Below, in pieces: positions 6,847-15,320 of a stretch of DNA of 22,215 nt. Position numbers and translations under genes: made by a program. The first letter of the stretch is position 1, and every line of letters begins with the position of its first letter. The DNA is from a bacterium (GTDB lineage: Bacteria > Patescibacteriota > Microgenomatia > Daviesbacterales > UBA10151), in NCBI GenBank assembly GCA_027364775.1, contig DAHXOS010000076.1:1-22215 (forward strand). Direction: 5' to 3'. The notes below the pieces were generated by a model. The model saw nothing but the letters and a program-made list of their open reading frames with translations, made no database searches and was not told the DNA's origin.

Positions 6847-6921
6847 TTACCAACGGAAGTGGGTAAATGCCTTACGTTCGTCAGCTGACGAAGACAAGGC
6901 TTGAAGCGAATGAAGAGGGTT
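6847..6921 (-). pseudogene. Second S7 C-terminal tail in frame after the rpsG stop
   Basis: Directly after the rpsG TAG, the same frame stays open for 24 codons to a TAA at 6847-6849 and ends in RKAFTHFRW, nearly repeating the true S7 end NKAFAHFRW. The codons differ mostly at silent positions (GCA for GCT, CAC for CAT, CGT for AGA). This suggests the second tail once evolved as coding sequence in a diverged rpsG. The simplest reading is a remnant left when incoming rpsG sequence replaced the resident gene. Stop-codon read-through giving a 24-residue S7 extension is the alternative. Confidence 0.6.
6869..6900 (-). other. Imperfect palindrome in the region after rpsG
   Basis: The core TTCGTCAGCTGACGAA (6877-6892) is a perfect 16-base palindrome, flanked by the matched arms GCCTT (6869-6873) and AAGGC (6896-6900). 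It starts 21 bases after the rpsG stop and is not followed by a T-tract, so it is not a standard terminator. It lies inside the duplicated S7-tail frame. Confidence 0.55.
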
Positions 6922-7428
6922 CTACCATCTGAAATGAGCAAAAGCCTTATTGGCTTCTGCCATTCTTAATGTATCTTCTTTCTTCTTAATAGCAGAACCG
7001 GTATTTTCTGCAGCTGCCATTAACTCTACAGCTAATTTATGAGAAAATTTATAAAAATCTTTATTCTGCGCAGCAGAAGAGGCACGGAGTGACTCATTTG
7101 ATTTACCCCTAGCAGCTGTAATAATCCATCGGATTGCTAATGCTTCTTTTCTATCTCCCCTGACCTCTGTAGGGACCTGGTAAGATGCTCCGCCAACTCT
7201 TCTTGGTCTAACTTCCATTTTAGGAGCCACATTTGCAATAGCAGCTTCAAAAACAGAAAGTGGATTTTTACCTTTTTTCTCAATCTCCTCCATGGCCTTA
7301 TAAACCTGAGCCTGAGCAATAGATTTTTTGCCATCAAACATGACTTTATTAATAAACCTGGAAAGCAATCTTGAATTATAGATTGGATCAGGTAATAGAT
7401 TCCTTTTTGGTGCTCTTTGTCCTCTCAT
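6922..7428 (-). CDS. rpsG: 30S ribosomal protein S7
   Basis: S7 nucleates assembly of the 30S head and contacts tRNA at the E site. The 168-residue product carries the conserved LLPDPIYNSRLLSRFINKVMFDGKK region (in two parts, residues 11-35), VRPRRVGGASYQVPTEV (73-89), and the C-terminal MAEANKAFAHFRW. It is about 12 residues longer than the usual 156, with extra sequence around 113-127 (LRASSAAQNKDFYKF) before the KLAVELM helix. No Shine-Dalgarno sequence precedes the ATG; the gap to rpsL is a large AT-rich inverted repeat, so translation may be coupled or structure-controlled. It ends in TAG, followed in frame by a second S7-like tail. Confidence 0.97.
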   Translation of the reverse strand: MRGQRAPKRNLLPDPIYNSRLLSRFINKVMFDGKKSIAQAQVYKAMEEIEKKGKNPLSVFEAAIANVAPKMEVRPRRVGGASYQVPTEVRGDRKEALAIRWIITAARGKSNESLRASSAAQNKDFYKFSHKLAVELMAAAENTGSAIKKKEDTLRMAEANKAFAHFRW

Positions 7429-7437
7429 AATAAATTC

Positions 7438-7492
7438 AAAGTAAAAAGTATTAAGTAAAAATTTTTATTTTTACCTTTTAAGTTTTTACTTT
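7438..7492 (-). repeat. AT-rich inverted repeat filling the rpsL-rpsG gap
   Basis: AAAGTAAAAA (7438-7447) is matched exactly by TTTTTACTTT (7483-7492). An inner pair, GTAAAAAT (7455-7462) and ATTTTTAC (7467-7474), forms a second stem. Together they make a long imperfect hairpin covering almost the whole intergenic gap, including the place where an rpsG ribosome site would be expected. Confidence 0.55.
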
Positions 7493-7497
7493 CTCAG

Positions 7498-7929
7498 CTA
7501 TGCAGTAGCTGCTTTGCCTCCTCCTTGTTTTTTGGTTCCATATCTTGATCTGGAAGTTTTTCTACCTTGCACTCCTGCTAAATCTAATTTACCTCTGACT
7601 AAATGATATTTAACTCCCACTAAATCTTTAACCCTTCCACCTCTAACCATTACTATACCGTGTTCTGCCAAATCATGACCCTCTCCTTGAATATAAGCTG
7701 TAACTTCCATTCTGTTAGATAATCTCACTCTGGCAACTTTTCGCAAAGCTGAATTTGGTTTTTTAGGAGTCATAGTTTTAACTAAAGTCACAACCCCTCT
7801 TTTTTGAGGATTAAAAGTTGTTAGGTATCTTCTATCTTTGGCATTAAAAGATCGTCTCAGCGCTGTTGCCCTGATTTTTTTATTCTTTGAACCTCTACCT
7901 TTTCTGACTAATTGGTTTATAGTAGGCAT
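7498..7929 (-). CDS. rpsL: 30S ribosomal protein S12
   Basis: S12 sits at the decoding centre and controls accuracy. The family core is clear: MPTINQLVRKGR, PQKRGVVTLVKTMTPKKPNS (41-60), ALRKVARVRL, and VRGGRVKDLVGVKYH (95-109). With 143 residues it is longer than the usual 124 or so; an extra segment of about 14 residues lies around 26-40, before PQKRG. The loop that normally reads VKDLPGV reads VKDLVGV, so Val-104 replaces the near-universal proline (E. coli Pro-90), next to Asp-102 (the residue methylthiolated in E. coli). The usual Cys in GVCTRV is also absent. AAGAGGA lies about 12 bases before the ATG. It ends in TAG. Confidence 0.97.
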   Translation of the reverse strand: MPTINQLVRKGRGSKNKKIRATALRRSFNAKDRRYLTTFNPQKRGVVTLVKTMTPKKPNSALRKVARVRLSNRMEVTAYIQGEGHDLAEHGIVMVRGGRVKDLVGVKYHLVRGKLDLAGVQGRKTSRSRYGTKKQGGGKAATA

Positions 7930-8016
7930 ACTTTAATTTAGTCCTCTTAATAATTTATGCCTAATACAAGCTCTGCTTATAGTTGGCACTTTTTTTCTTT
8001 TACCTTTCTTTAGTTG

Positions 8017-8079
8017 AAGCAATAAATGAAGAATTTAGAGTAAATATCTAAACTCCATCTTCACTATTGCTTAAGCAAT
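8017..8079 (-). promoter_or_regulatory. Mutually exclusive hairpins in the rpoC-rpsL gap
   Basis: AAGCAATA (8017-8024) pairs perfectly with TATTGCTT (8065-8072). Two further 6-bp segments inside (TGAAGA/TCTTCA and TTTAGA/TCTAAA on the transcript) make a long stem. The 8065-8072 arm is also half of the perfect palindrome ATTGCTTAAGCAAT (8066-8079), so the two folds compete. No T-tract follows, so this is not a plain terminator; an mRNA processing or switch-like element is possible. The rest of the 170-base gap shows only the rpsL ribosome site. Confidence 0.45.
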
Positions 8080-8099
8080 AATTACTCCCGCCTTAAAAG

Positions 8100-11000
8100 T
8101 TAATCTAATTTAGCTCTTTCAGGACTGGTAGGAATTAACCGGCCAATAATAACATTTTCTTTAAGTCCAAGCAAGCGGTCGACTTTTCCCTGAGCTGCAG
8201 CATCAGCCAAAACAGTTGTAGTTTCCTGGAAGGAAGCAGCTGATAAGAAACTCTCAGTTTGCAAAGATGCTCTGGTGATACCCAAAATAATTACTCCTGC
8301 TGTAGCAACTTCTCCACCCTCGGCCAAAACTCTTCTGTTTTCTTCATCAAATCTGGACCTATCAACAATCTCTCCCGGTAACATGATGGTGTCACCCTGA
8401 GATTCAATTCTGACTTTATCAGACATTTTACGCACAATCACCTCAAAATGTTTCTCATTGATAGGTACGCCTTGGGACTCATAAACTTTCCTAGCTTCAT
8501 CAACGATATACTTCTGAGCTTCTCTTAAACCTTTAACGCGGAGAACTTCATTAATATCAAGGTGTCCCGATGCAAGTTGTGTACCGGCTGCAACCAATTC
8601 CCCATCCTCAACTAATAGGTCGGATGATGCTGGAATTATATATTCTCTCTCTTCATGTGGCTTAGAAGTAGTTCTAACTCTAACCATTCTAACTCCGTCA
8701 TTTTCAACAATAGTAACTTTACCGGCAATCTCGGCAATTGGGCTTGACTGTTTTGGTATTCGGGCTTCAAATAGCTCCTCAACACGAGGCAAACCTTGGG
8801 TAATATCGACACCGACAACTCCTCCAGAGTGGAAGGTACGCATTGTAAGTTGTGTACCTGGTTCTCCGATAGCTTGAGCTGCAACTACTCCAACCGGTGT
8901 ACCCATTTGGATAGGTTGTCTGGAAGAAAGATCAAGACCATAACAAGCTGCACAAACCCCAACTCTAGCTTCACAAGTTAAAGGTGATCTAACCAGTAAT
9001 TCCTCAACATCTGACTCAAATAAAGCTTGGAGTTGAGCCTCTTCAATATATTGACCATCTTCTAGGATAACTTTTTTAGTTTTTTGGTCTGTAACTTTTC
9101 CTATGACCATCCGGCCTAAGAATCTGGTGTTATTACCTGAAGCCACTTCATGGGTAACCGGTAGGGTTAAACCGTTCTTAGTACCACAATCTACAACTCT
9201 GATAATTACATCGTGAGATACATCTACTAATCTCCGGGTTAAATAACCTGCATCTGCTGTTTTTAAAGCTTTATCTGCAACACCTTTTCTGGCACCTCTA
9301 CAAGAAGTAAAGTATTCAAATACTCCTAATCCTTCGCGATAGTTAGACTTGGTTGGTAACTCAACGATTTTACCTGTAGGATCAACCGAAAAACCTCTCA
9401 TACCGGCAACCTGTTTAATTTGTTCTATAGTGGCTCTAGCACCTCCGGATTGAATAATAATCTGGATTGGGTTTTCCGCATCAATTGAGGCAAAAGTTTT
9501 TCTAGCAATATCCTCACCTACTCTAGTCCAAACTTCTTGAGCTAAGGCTCTTTTTTCTTCATTAGTAATGAGTCCTTTCATTAAGTTTGATTCAATCTCA
9601 GCAATTTCTTTATCACCGGCTGCAATTAATTCTTTCTTTTCCGGGATTGTCTTGGTATCAGAAATAGCCAAGGATAAACCGGAGGTGGTTGCACCCCAGA
9701 AGCCGAATTCTTTAACCGCGTCGATAATTTCTTCAACCTGTGTTTTATCAAATTTCTTAAATGCATTCATCACAATTTTTCTAATTCCTGCTGCATTTAA
9801 AGTCTCATTAATAAACTGCATTTCTTCCGGTAAAGACTTATTGAATAAAATTCTTCCCACTGTGGTCTCGATTATTTGTCCGTTAATCAAACATTTGATT
9901 GGCTGCCTTAAATCTAATTTATTGGTTTGGTAAGCCAGCAAAGCTTCCTCTTTATCAAAAACTTTATCTGTTGTTTCAAATCTTTTATCAATTGAAGTTG
10001 CAAAATACGAACCCAAAGCCATTTCCCGGTTAGGAACGTTAACAGGAGATGAATCGGATGGCTTTAAAATATTATTTTTAGCCATCATTAACTCTTTAGC
10101 TTCTTTAATGGCTTTTTCAGATAATGGAACATGCACAGCCATTTGGTCTCCATCAAAGTCGGCGTTAAATCCGGCACAAATACAAGGATGTATCTGAATT
10201 GCATTTCCGTCAATTAAGATTGGGTAAAATGCCTGAATACCTAATCTATGAAGAGTAGGAGCACGGTTAATTAATACCGGATGGTCACGGATGACTTCTT
10301 CTAAAATATCCCAAACTTCTGGTGGTCTAAACTCTAAAATATTTTTAGCTCCTTTAACGTTTGAGGCAATACCGCGGGAAATTAACTCCCTTAATACGAA
10401 CGGTTTAAACATTTCTAAAGCCATCTCTTTTGGCAAACCAACTTGGTGAAGCTTTAATTTTGGACCAACAATAATAACCGACCTTCCGGAGTAATCAACT
10501 CTTTTACCAAGTAAGTTTTGTCTAAATCTCCCTTGTTTTCCTCTTAACATATCGGAAAGTGATCTTAGCTGGTGTGATCCGGCACCAACCCTTCTAGTGG
10601 TCTTCATATTGGTATCAATTAAGGAATCAACAGCTTCCTGCAACATTCTTTTTTCATTTCTTAAGATAATTTCCGGAGCACCAAGCTCAATTAATCTTTT
10701 AAGACGGTTGTTTCTGTTAATCACTCTTCTGTAAAGGTCGTTTAAATCTGAGGTTGCAAAACGGCCACCGGGAAGCTGAACCATCGGACGCAAATCAGGA
10801 GGTAATACCGGCAAAACAGACAGCACCATCCATGAAGGGCTGGTTTTAGAGATTCTCATTCCTTCAACCAGTCTTAACCTCTTAGTGGCTTTAACGTGTC
10901 TTTGGCCGGATGATTTAGCCACTTCATCCCTTAAGGTTGCAGCTAACTTATCTAAATCAATCTTCTTTAGAACCTCAAGCAAAGCTTCTGCCCCCATTCC

Positions 11001-11780
11001 CACTGTCAAAAAGTCTGCAACACCATATTCTTCTAATTTGTAATACTCATCCTCAGATAAGATTCTATTTGGGACTATAGATTTAACTAAATCAGAGATT
11101 GTTTTATAAATCTCTTCCAAATGCCTTAACTCAGTTGCATTTGCTTCTCTTAATTTAGCAGCATTTTGTCTATGTTGAAGTTGTAAATCTTGGACTTGTA
11201 ACTCAACGTCTCCGCCTTTTGCTTTTTTCTTAATCTCAACAACTGTTTTATCTAACTCTTTTTCAGTCTCAGCTATTGCTTTATCTAGATTCTCTTTTGA
11301 TTGAGCTTGTTTTTCTTCCAATTGCTTCTGCAAATCTTCCAAAGCTTTAGTTTTTCCATCTGAGTTAACATCAATTACCAAGTATGAAGCAAAATAAATA
11401 ACTGCTTCTAGATTCTTCATGGTTAAATCCAGCACCAAAGAAAGTTTTGAAGGAGCACCTTTAACAAACCAGATATGAGCAACTGGAGTAGCTAGCAAAA
11501 TATGGCCCATTCTCTCGCGTCTAACCTTTGATTGAGTAACTTCAACGCCACATTTATCACAAATTACCCCCCGGTATCTGATTCTCTTATATTTACCGCA
11601 ATAACATTCATAATCTTTGGTGGGACCAAAAATATTTTCAGAGAATAGACCGTCTTTTTCGGCCTTTAAGGTTCTGTAATTGATAGTCTCTGGTTTGGTG
11701 ACTTCACCAAAAGACCAACCCCTGATTACCTCTGGCGATGCAATTGATACTTTTAAGCTTTCAAAATCTACTAAATCCAT
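8100..11780 (-). CDS. rpoC: DNA-directed RNA polymerase subunit beta'
   Basis: Beta' holds the catalytic Mg of RNA polymerase. The 1226-residue product has the N-terminal zinc site (C59, C61, C74, C77), the active-site NADFDGD at 539-545, and the trigger-loop region with GEPGTQLTMRTFHSGG. It also has the second zinc site (SCRGARKG and CEARVGVCAAC). A charged coiled-coil insertion of about 90 residues (about 142-232) lies after YFASYLVIDV; it is rich in Glu, Lys and Gln. The start is the ATG at 11780 because conserved sequence begins with MDLVDFESLKVSIASPE; the frame is open further upstream, but that part overlaps rpoB and lacks family similarity. GAGGAG just upstream, inside the last rpoB codons, is the ribosome site; rpoB and rpoC are 1 base apart. 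Confidence 0.98.
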   Translation of the reverse strand: MDLVDFESLKVSIASPEVIRGWSFGEVTKPETINYRTLKAEKDGLFSENIFGPTKDYECYCGKYKRIRYRGVICDKCGVEVTQSKVRRERMGHILLATPVAHIWFVKGAPSKLSLVLDLTMKNLEAVIYFASYLVIDVNSDGKTKALEDLQKQLEEKQAQSKENLDKAIAETEKELDKTVVEIKKKAKGGDVELQVQDLQLQHRQNAAKLREANATELRHLEEIYKTISDLVKSIVPNRILSEDEYYKLEEYGVADFLTVGMGAEALLEVLKKIDLDKLAATLRDEVAKSSGQRHVKATKRLRLVEGMRISKTSPSWMVLSVLPVLPPDLRPMVQLPGGRFATSDLNDLYRRVINRNNRLKRLIELGAPEIILRNEKRMLQEAVDSLIDTNMKTTRRVGAGSHQLRSLSDMLRGKQGRFRQNLLGKRVDYSGRSVIIVGPKLKLHQVGLPKEMALEMFKPFVLRELISRGIASNVKGAKNILEFRPPEVWDILEEVIRDHPVLINRAPTLHRLGIQAFYPILIDGNAIQIHPCICAGFNADFDGDQMAVHVPLSEKAIKEAKELMMAKNNILKPSDSSPVNVPNREMALGSYFATSIDKRFETTDKVFDKEEALLAYQTNKLDLRQPIKCLINGQIIETTVGRILFNKSLPEEMQFINETLNAAGIRKIVMNAFKKFDKTQVEEIIDAVKEFGFWGATTSGLSLAISDTKTIPEKKELIAAGDKEIAEIESNLMKGLITNEEKRALAQEVWTRVGEDIARKTFASIDAENPIQIIIQSGGARATIEQIKQVAGMRGFSVDPTGKIVELPTKSNYREGLGVFEYFTSCRGARKGVADKALKTADAGYLTRRLVDVSHDVIIRVVDCGTKNGLTLPVTHEVASGNNTRFLGRMVIGKVTDQKTKKVILEDGQYIEEAQLQALFESDVEELLVRSPLTCEARVGVCAACYGLDLSSRQPIQMGTPVGVVAAQAIGEPGTQLTMRTFHSGGVVGVDITQGLPRVEELFEARIPKQSSPIAEIAGKVTIVENDGVRMVRVRTTSKPHEEREYIIPASSDLLVEDGELVAAGTQLASGHLDINEVLRVKGLREAQKYIVDEARKVYESQGVPINEKHFEVIVRKMSDKVRIESQGDTIMLPGEIVDRSRFDEENRRVLAEGGEVATAGVIILGITRASLQTESFLSAASFQETTTVLADAAAQGKVDRLLGLKENVIIGRLIPTSPERAKLD

Positions 11781-11781
11781 A

Positions 11782-14700
11782 TTACTCCTCTTCTCCTTCA
11801 GTCTGACCAGATTCTGCCATGATAGCTGCCATATCAGCTTGCGTCTCTTCCGGCATATTATCCCCTTCTTCAGGGGAAGCGTCAACTATTTCCATTGGCC
11901 CCTCAGCTGCTGTGAGTTCTTCCTCACTGCCTATGCTATTTACATTTAGTACCTCTTTAAACTCTGCTACTTCTTCTGAGGTTTCATCTATTTGCTTCTC
12001 ATCAGCTGCAGTTACAGCAGTTGTATTTTCCTCTGCAACCTGAACATTTTGAGGATCAACAGATAATCCTAGCGATTGTAATTCTTTACCCAAAACCTTA
12101 AATGATTCAGGAATTAAAGCTTGTGGAATTTCTGTTCCTTTAATGATTGCTTCAAAAGCCTTAGCTCGTCCAACCACATCATCAGACTTTAGAGTTAACA
12201 TCTCCTGAAGAATATTAGCAGCTCCATATGCCTCAAGCGCCCAAACTTCCATCTCTCCTAGTCTTTGACCTCCCATTTGAGCTTTACCACCCAAAGGTTG
12301 TTGGGTTACAAGTGAGTAAGGACCAGTTGATCTGGCATGAGTCTTATCTTCAACCATGTGGATCAGCTTTAAATAGTAGGCAATACCAACAACCACGTCT
12401 TGAGCAAAAGGTTCACCAGTTCTACCATCAATTAATTTTGATTTACCGGTAACTGGTAAATTAGCTTTTTTGAGTTGTTCAAAAAAGGTATCTTCCGGAA
12501 TTTTTTCAAACACCGGAGTTGCAACTTTATAGCCTAATTTTTTAGCTGCCAAGCCTAGATGTGCTTCCAATAGTTGTCCCAAATTCATACGGGACAAAAC
12601 TGTCACTGAAGAAATAATGATATCAACCGGTGTTCCATCTTCTAAATGTGGCATGTCATAAGATGGGACAATCTTTGAAATAACACCTTTATTGCCATGT
12701 CTACCGGCTAATTTATCACCGGCAGTAATCTTGCGCAGCTGAGCAACTTTAACTTTAATTCTTTGTAATATCCCCGGACCCAGATCATCACCTGCCTCAC
12801 GGGATAAAATATCAATTCCAATTACTGTTCCTCTCTCACCGTGTGGCATCCTTAAAGATGTATCTCTAACTTCTTTAGCTTTTTCACCAAAGATTGCACG
12901 TAATAATCTTTCCTCTGCAGTCAACTCGGTTTCACCTTTTGGCTGAACTTTACCAACTAAAATGTCACCAGGTCCAACCTCTGCACCGATTCTAACAATA
13001 CCCCGATCATCAAGATTGGCTAAATTTTCTTCTGAGACATTTGGAATATCTGCTGTCACTTCATCCGGACCTAATTTTGTTTCCACAACATCAGTTGAGT
13101 ACTCTTCGATATGAATTGAAGATAAAACATCCTCTTTAACTAATTTATCGTTAATAACAATAGCGTCTTCATATCCCAAACCGTCATAAGACATATAAGC
13201 AATCAGCAAGTTTCTACCCAAAGCTAGTTCTCCCTTATCAGATGAGGTACCTTCCACTAAAAGGTCTCCCTCTTTAACCTTTTGACCTAAAGTTACGGCC
13301 GGTTTTTGAGAGTAAGAAGTCATTGAGGGAGAATTGACAAATTTTTGAATCTTATATTCAAATTTATCGTTTTTACCACTTAAAACAACCTTATCTCCAT
13401 CAACGTAAGAAATTTCACCATCAAACGGAGCCCTAACTGTTCTAGCCATATTATCAGCAATAATTTTTTCCATACCTGTTCCAATAATTGGAGCTTCTGG
13501 TAATAAAAGAGGTACTGCCTGACACTGCATATGGGTACCCATCAAAGCCCGGTTAGCATCATCGTGTGCCAAAAATGGGATTAAAGAAGCGCTGGTACCA
13601 ACAATTTGCTGTGGCGCAACATCAATTAAAGAAACAAGTTTTGAATCAGCCTCAAAGAAACTTCCCTGGTATCTCACCGGAATTCTTTTCTGGATGATGT
13701 AGCCTTTTTCATCAATCTCAACAGTAGCTTCGGTAATATAAGTGTCTTCCTCATCATCGGCTGAAAGATAGATAATATTATCGGTAACTTTAGGTTTACC
13801 GCCTTCTACAACTACTTTTCTATAAGGTGTCTCTAAAAATCCATATTCGTTGATTCTGGCATATAAAGCCAGGTATGTGACTAAACCGATATTTTGGCCC
13901 TCAGGAGATCTAATTGGATCAATTCTTCCGTATTGGGAATGGTTAATGTCACGGATAGAGAACGATGCTCTGTCCCTAGAAATACCACCGGCGCCGGTAA
14001 CAGATAGTCTTCTTAAATGGTCAACCTCAGATAAGGGATTAGTTTGATCTAAAATCTGAGACAGCTGAGATGATCTAAAAAATTCATTAATTGCAGCAAT
14101 CACCGGTCTGGCATTAACTAAACCTGCTGCTGTAATCTCCTGATCAAGTGAAAGCAGTGACATTCTTTCTTTAATCACCCTTTCAAGTCTTTGAAGTCCT
14201 ATCCAAAAAGCGTTAGTTGCAACAAGTTCTCCCACCATTCTGACTCGTCTGTTTGCCAAATGGTCAATATCATCAACCTTACCATAACCATTAGCCAAGT
14301 TAATTAAATATTTTAAGGTAGCAAGAATATCCTCTTTAGTTAAAGTCCAATTTTGAGGGGTGTTTGGGGTATCCAAACCTAATCTTTTGTTAATTTTAAA
14401 TCTACCGACCCTAGTCAAATTGTATCTTCTGCCATTAAAGAACATATTCTCAAGTAATGATTTTGCAGTGTCCAAAACTACCGGGTCTCCCGGTCTCATC
14501 TTCCTAAAGATTTCCATTAAAGCTTCGTTTTGATCGGAAGTTGTATCTTTAGCAAAAGTTGATTCTAAATAATTATGGTCAGGATCACGGTCTACCTCTT
14601 TAAACTGTTCCCTAATTTCCTCTTCAGTAAAACCTAAAGCTCTGAGTAAGGTTGTGGCTGCAAATTTTCTTTTTCTATCAATCTTGACTGTTAAAACATC

Positions 14701-15234
14701 TGATCTGGAAACTGAAAATTCAAGCCATGAACCATGAGAAGGCCTTAACTCTGCTCCATAAAGTCTCCTACCGGTTACCGGATCTTCACTCGCACTAAAA
14801 AAAACGCCCGGCGAGCGGACGATTTGGTTGATTATTACTCTTTCGACACCGTTAATAATAAAGGTGCCTTTTTCGGTCATTTGAGGAATATCACCTAAAA
14901 ATGCTTCTTGTTTATATTGCTGACCGTTTTGTAAATTAGTTAAAGTAACTTTTACTCTTAAAGGTGCATCATAAGATAAACCTTTAACAATACACACCTC
15001 CGGTGCTAATCTTGGTTCACCAAAAAAGTACTCACCAAATTCCAACTGCCAGTTTTTACCGGTAAAATCTAGAACCGGGTTAATCTCTTGGATCAGTTCA
15101 CCAATACCTTCGGTTAAGAATTTATCATAGGAAGTTTTTTGCAGTCTGGTTAAATCAAGTTGTTGAAGTGGTTTAGGAGTATTCCCCCAATACATTCTCC
15201 CATTAATTGTGTTTTCGGCTACTGCTCTCTGCAT
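11782..15234 (-). CDS. rpoB: DNA-directed RNA polymerase subunit beta
   Basis: Beta forms the other half of the polymerase catalytic cleft. The product has 1150 residues. Conserved blocks include the rifampicin pocket (SSQLSQILDQTNPLS, then HLRRLSVTGAGGISRDRA), SPEGQNIGL, GYEDAIVIND, and KLAGRHGNKGV near the active centre. The C-terminal anchor is MEVWALEAYGAANILQE and ends IPESFKVLGKELQSLGL. After this normal family end, an acidic low-complexity tail of about 85 residues (about 1066-1150) rich in Glu, Asp, Ala and Thr ends in GEEE. The ATG at 15234 has no Shine-Dalgarno sequence. A strong promoter and a terminator-like hairpin lie in the leader. The usual upstream genes rplJ and rplL are absent. 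Confidence 0.98.
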   Translation of the reverse strand: MQRAVAENTINGRMYWGNTPKPLQQLDLTRLQKTSYDKFLTEGIGELIQEINPVLDFTGKNWQLEFGEYFFGEPRLAPEVCIVKGLSYDAPLRVKVTLTNLQNGQQYKQEAFLGDIPQMTEKGTFIINGVERVIINQIVRSPGVFFSASEDPVTGRRLYGAELRPSHGSWLEFSVSRSDVLTVKIDRKRKFAATTLLRALGFTEEEIREQFKEVDRDPDHNYLESTFAKDTTSDQNEALMEIFRKMRPGDPVVLDTAKSLLENMFFNGRRYNLTRVGRFKINKRLGLDTPNTPQNWTLTKEDILATLKYLINLANGYGKVDDIDHLANRRVRMVGELVATNAFWIGLQRLERVIKERMSLLSLDQEITAAGLVNARPVIAAINEFFRSSQLSQILDQTNPLSEVDHLRRLSVTGAGGISRDRASFSIRDINHSQYGRIDPIRSPEGQNIGLVTYLALYARINEYGFLETPYRKVVVEGGKPKVTDNIIYLSADDEEDTYITEATVEIDEKGYIIQKRIPVRYQGSFFEADSKLVSLIDVAPQQIVGTSASLIPFLAHDDANRALMGTHMQCQAVPLLLPEAPIIGTGMEKIIADNMARTVRAPFDGEISYVDGDKVVLSGKNDKFEYKIQKFVNSPSMTSYSQKPAVTLGQKVKEGDLLVEGTSSDKGELALGRNLLIAYMSYDGLGYEDAIVINDKLVKEDVLSSIHIEEYSTDVVETKLGPDEVTADIPNVSEENLANLDDRGIVRIGAEVGPGDILVGKVQPKGETELTAEERLLRAIFGEKAKEVRDTSLRMPHGERGTVIGIDILSREAGDDLGPGILQRIKVKVAQLRKITAGDKLAGRHGNKGVISKIVPSYDMPHLEDGTPVDIIISSVTVLSRMNLGQLLEAHLGLAAKKLGYKVATPVFEKIPEDTFFEQLKKANLPVTGKSKLIDGRTGEPFAQDVVVGIAYYLKLIHMVEDKTHARSTGPYSLVTQQPLGGKAQMGGQRLGEMEVWALEAYGAANILQEMLTLKSDDVVGRAKAFEAIIKGTEIPQALIPESFKVLGKELQSLGLSVDPQNVQVAEENTTAVTAADEKQIDETSEEVAEFKEVLNVNSIGSEEELTAAEGPMEIVDASPEEGDNMPEETQADMAAIMAESGQTEGEEE
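11785..11790 (-). promoter_or_regulatory. rpoC ribosome-binding site within rpoB
   Basis: GAGGAG, coding for the last two Glu residues of RpoB, lies 4 bases before the rpoC ATG. It fixes the rpoC start at 11780 and implies coupled translation of the two subunits. Confidence 0.75.
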
Positions 15235-15259
15235 AAGAAGGTAGTTTTCTTAAAACGTC

Positions 15260-15295
15260 AAAAAAAGTAAGCATACACATTTCATGTACACTTAC
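15260..15295 (-). terminator. Terminator-like hairpin in the rpoB leader
   Basis: On the minus strand a 12-bp stem (GTAAGTGTACAT with GTGTATGCTTAC, including three G-T pairs) with a 5-nt loop occupies 15267-15295. It runs directly into seven T (15260-15266). It lies between the rpoB promoter and the rpoB ATG, so it should cause premature termination unless overridden. A transcription attenuator for rpoBC is the best reading. Confidence 0.65.
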
Positions 15296-15320
15296 CTTGA
15301 CTCTATTTAATTATGAGTAG

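Noticed and set aside
6869..6900. Palindrome after rpsG as its transcription terminator
   Set aside because: No T-tract follows on either strand at the right distance.
9568..9933. Plus-strand open frame inside rpoC
   Set aside because: It is antisense to conserved beta' sequence with no start signals; similar antisense frames inside tuf, rpoB and others were dismissed for the same reason.
11781..11885. N-terminal extension of RpoC by 35 codons
   Set aside because: It overlaps rpoB in another frame, has no family similarity, and the ATG at 11780 has an ideal GAGGAG site and starts the conserved sequence.
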